7,257 bases of DNA from Candidatus Cloacimonadota bacterium (lineage in GTDB: Bacteria; Cloacimonadota; Cloacimonadia; Cloacimonadales; TCS61): contig JAGGWC010000114.1 of assembly GCA_021157645.1 (NCBI GenBank), forward strand, positions 1 through 7,257, written 5' to 3'. Both the position numbers and the translations under genes were made by a program. This document shows, piece by piece, positions 6,786 through 7,257 of this stretch. A model generated the notes under the pieces. That model saw only the letters and a list, made by a program, of their open reading frames with translations. It did no database searches and was not told the origin of the DNA. Each line of letters starts with the position of its first letter. The stretch's first letter is position 1.

Positions 6786-7257
6786 ATCAAAATGCTGTAA
6801 TTGAAAGAGATACAATTGATTATAAGAAACTCGGTTTGAAGGCAGATACAAAGAAGATATTTCTTTTTGGAGGAAGTCAGGGTTCTGTGGTTTTGAATAA
6901 TACGTTCTTCCCGATTATAGATGAAATTTTAAAGAACGGTTTTGAAATTATCTGGCAGATCGGAAGCTACAGCTTTAATGAATTCTATCCGAAATTAAAA
7001 GATAAAAAAGGAATTTATGTTTTTGATTTCATAAATGAGATCGGGGAAATTTACAATTCAGTTGATATTGCAATTGCACGTGCTGGAGCATTAAGTCTAG
7101 CTGAATTAGAAACTAAGAAGATCCCTGCAATTCTGATTCCTCTCCCCTCTGCTGCAGAGAATCATCAGTATTTTAATGCGTTGGAATTAAAAGAGAAAAA
7201 GGTTGCAGAAATAATTGAGCAGAAAGATCTGAACTCAGTAATTTTGAAAGATACATT
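6761..7257 (+). CDS. murG: MurG C-terminal part in the -1 frame (3' partial)
   Basis: This is the continuation of murG, read in the -1 frame relative to the ATG at 6291 and open to the window end with no stop. It begins TIYSGNPINQNAVIE, where GNP is the conserved motif at the start of the C-terminal domain. The UDP-GlcNAc-binding Rossmann domain follows: FGGSQGSVVLN (third glycine loop), IIWQIGS, FINEIGEIYNSVDIAIARAG, then ALSLAEL with the conserved Glu after the RAGA loop, IPLPSAAENHQYFNA and AEIIEQKDL. About 165 codons are present and roughly 35-40 are expected after the window. The frame is open only from 6701 and has no ATG with a ribosome binding site there, so separate translation is unlikely. 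Amino-acid conservation is intact throughout, with no second frameshift or stop, which argues against an old decaying pseudogene. Confidence 0.9.

Overview
The window is one continuous stretch of a division and cell wall (dcw) gene cluster. All genes are on the + strand, in the classical order murE-murF-mraY-murD-ftsW-murG. The DNA is AT-rich (about one third G+C by eye). There is no RNA gene, mobile element, CRISPR array, or non-coding gap longer than 11 bases.

Layout: 1-2688 is one uninterrupted reading frame that joins MurE and MurF in a single polypeptide; its first codons lie before the window. mraY (2690-3805), murD (3809-5134) and ftsW (5134-6279) follow with spacings of 1, 3 and -1 bases. 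After 11 bases murG begins at 6291. The murG frame breaks: frame 0 stops at 6785, while clear MurG C-terminal sequence continues in the -1 frame from about 6761 to the window end. A run of six A's followed by C (6737-6743) lies inside the only region where the frames can be joined.

How the genes work together: MurD adds D-Glu to UDP-MurNAc-L-Ala. The MurE half adds the third residue, predicted to be meso-diaminopimelate from its DNPR motif. The MurF half adds D-Ala-D-Ala. MraY moves the phospho-MurNAc-pentapeptide onto undecaprenyl phosphate (lipid I). MurG adds GlcNAc (lipid II). FtsW, a SEDS protein, polymerises lipid II at the septum. Together they cover most of the path from UDP-MurNAc-L-Ala to septal glycan; murC, ddl and ftsI are not seen here.

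Organism: a peptidoglycan-making, probably Gram-negative bacterium with low G+C. The FtsW sequence lacks the usual PDxG motif and has an HFS stretch there, which resembles Bacteroidota-type FtsW as I remember it. A member of the wider FCB group, for example an uncultured lineage such as Cloacimonadota or Marinimicrobia, is plausible, but this is a weak inference.

I see no novel system. The points worth a second look are the MurE-MurF fusion, the frame break in murG at a slippery heptamer, and the divergent conserved motifs of FtsW.
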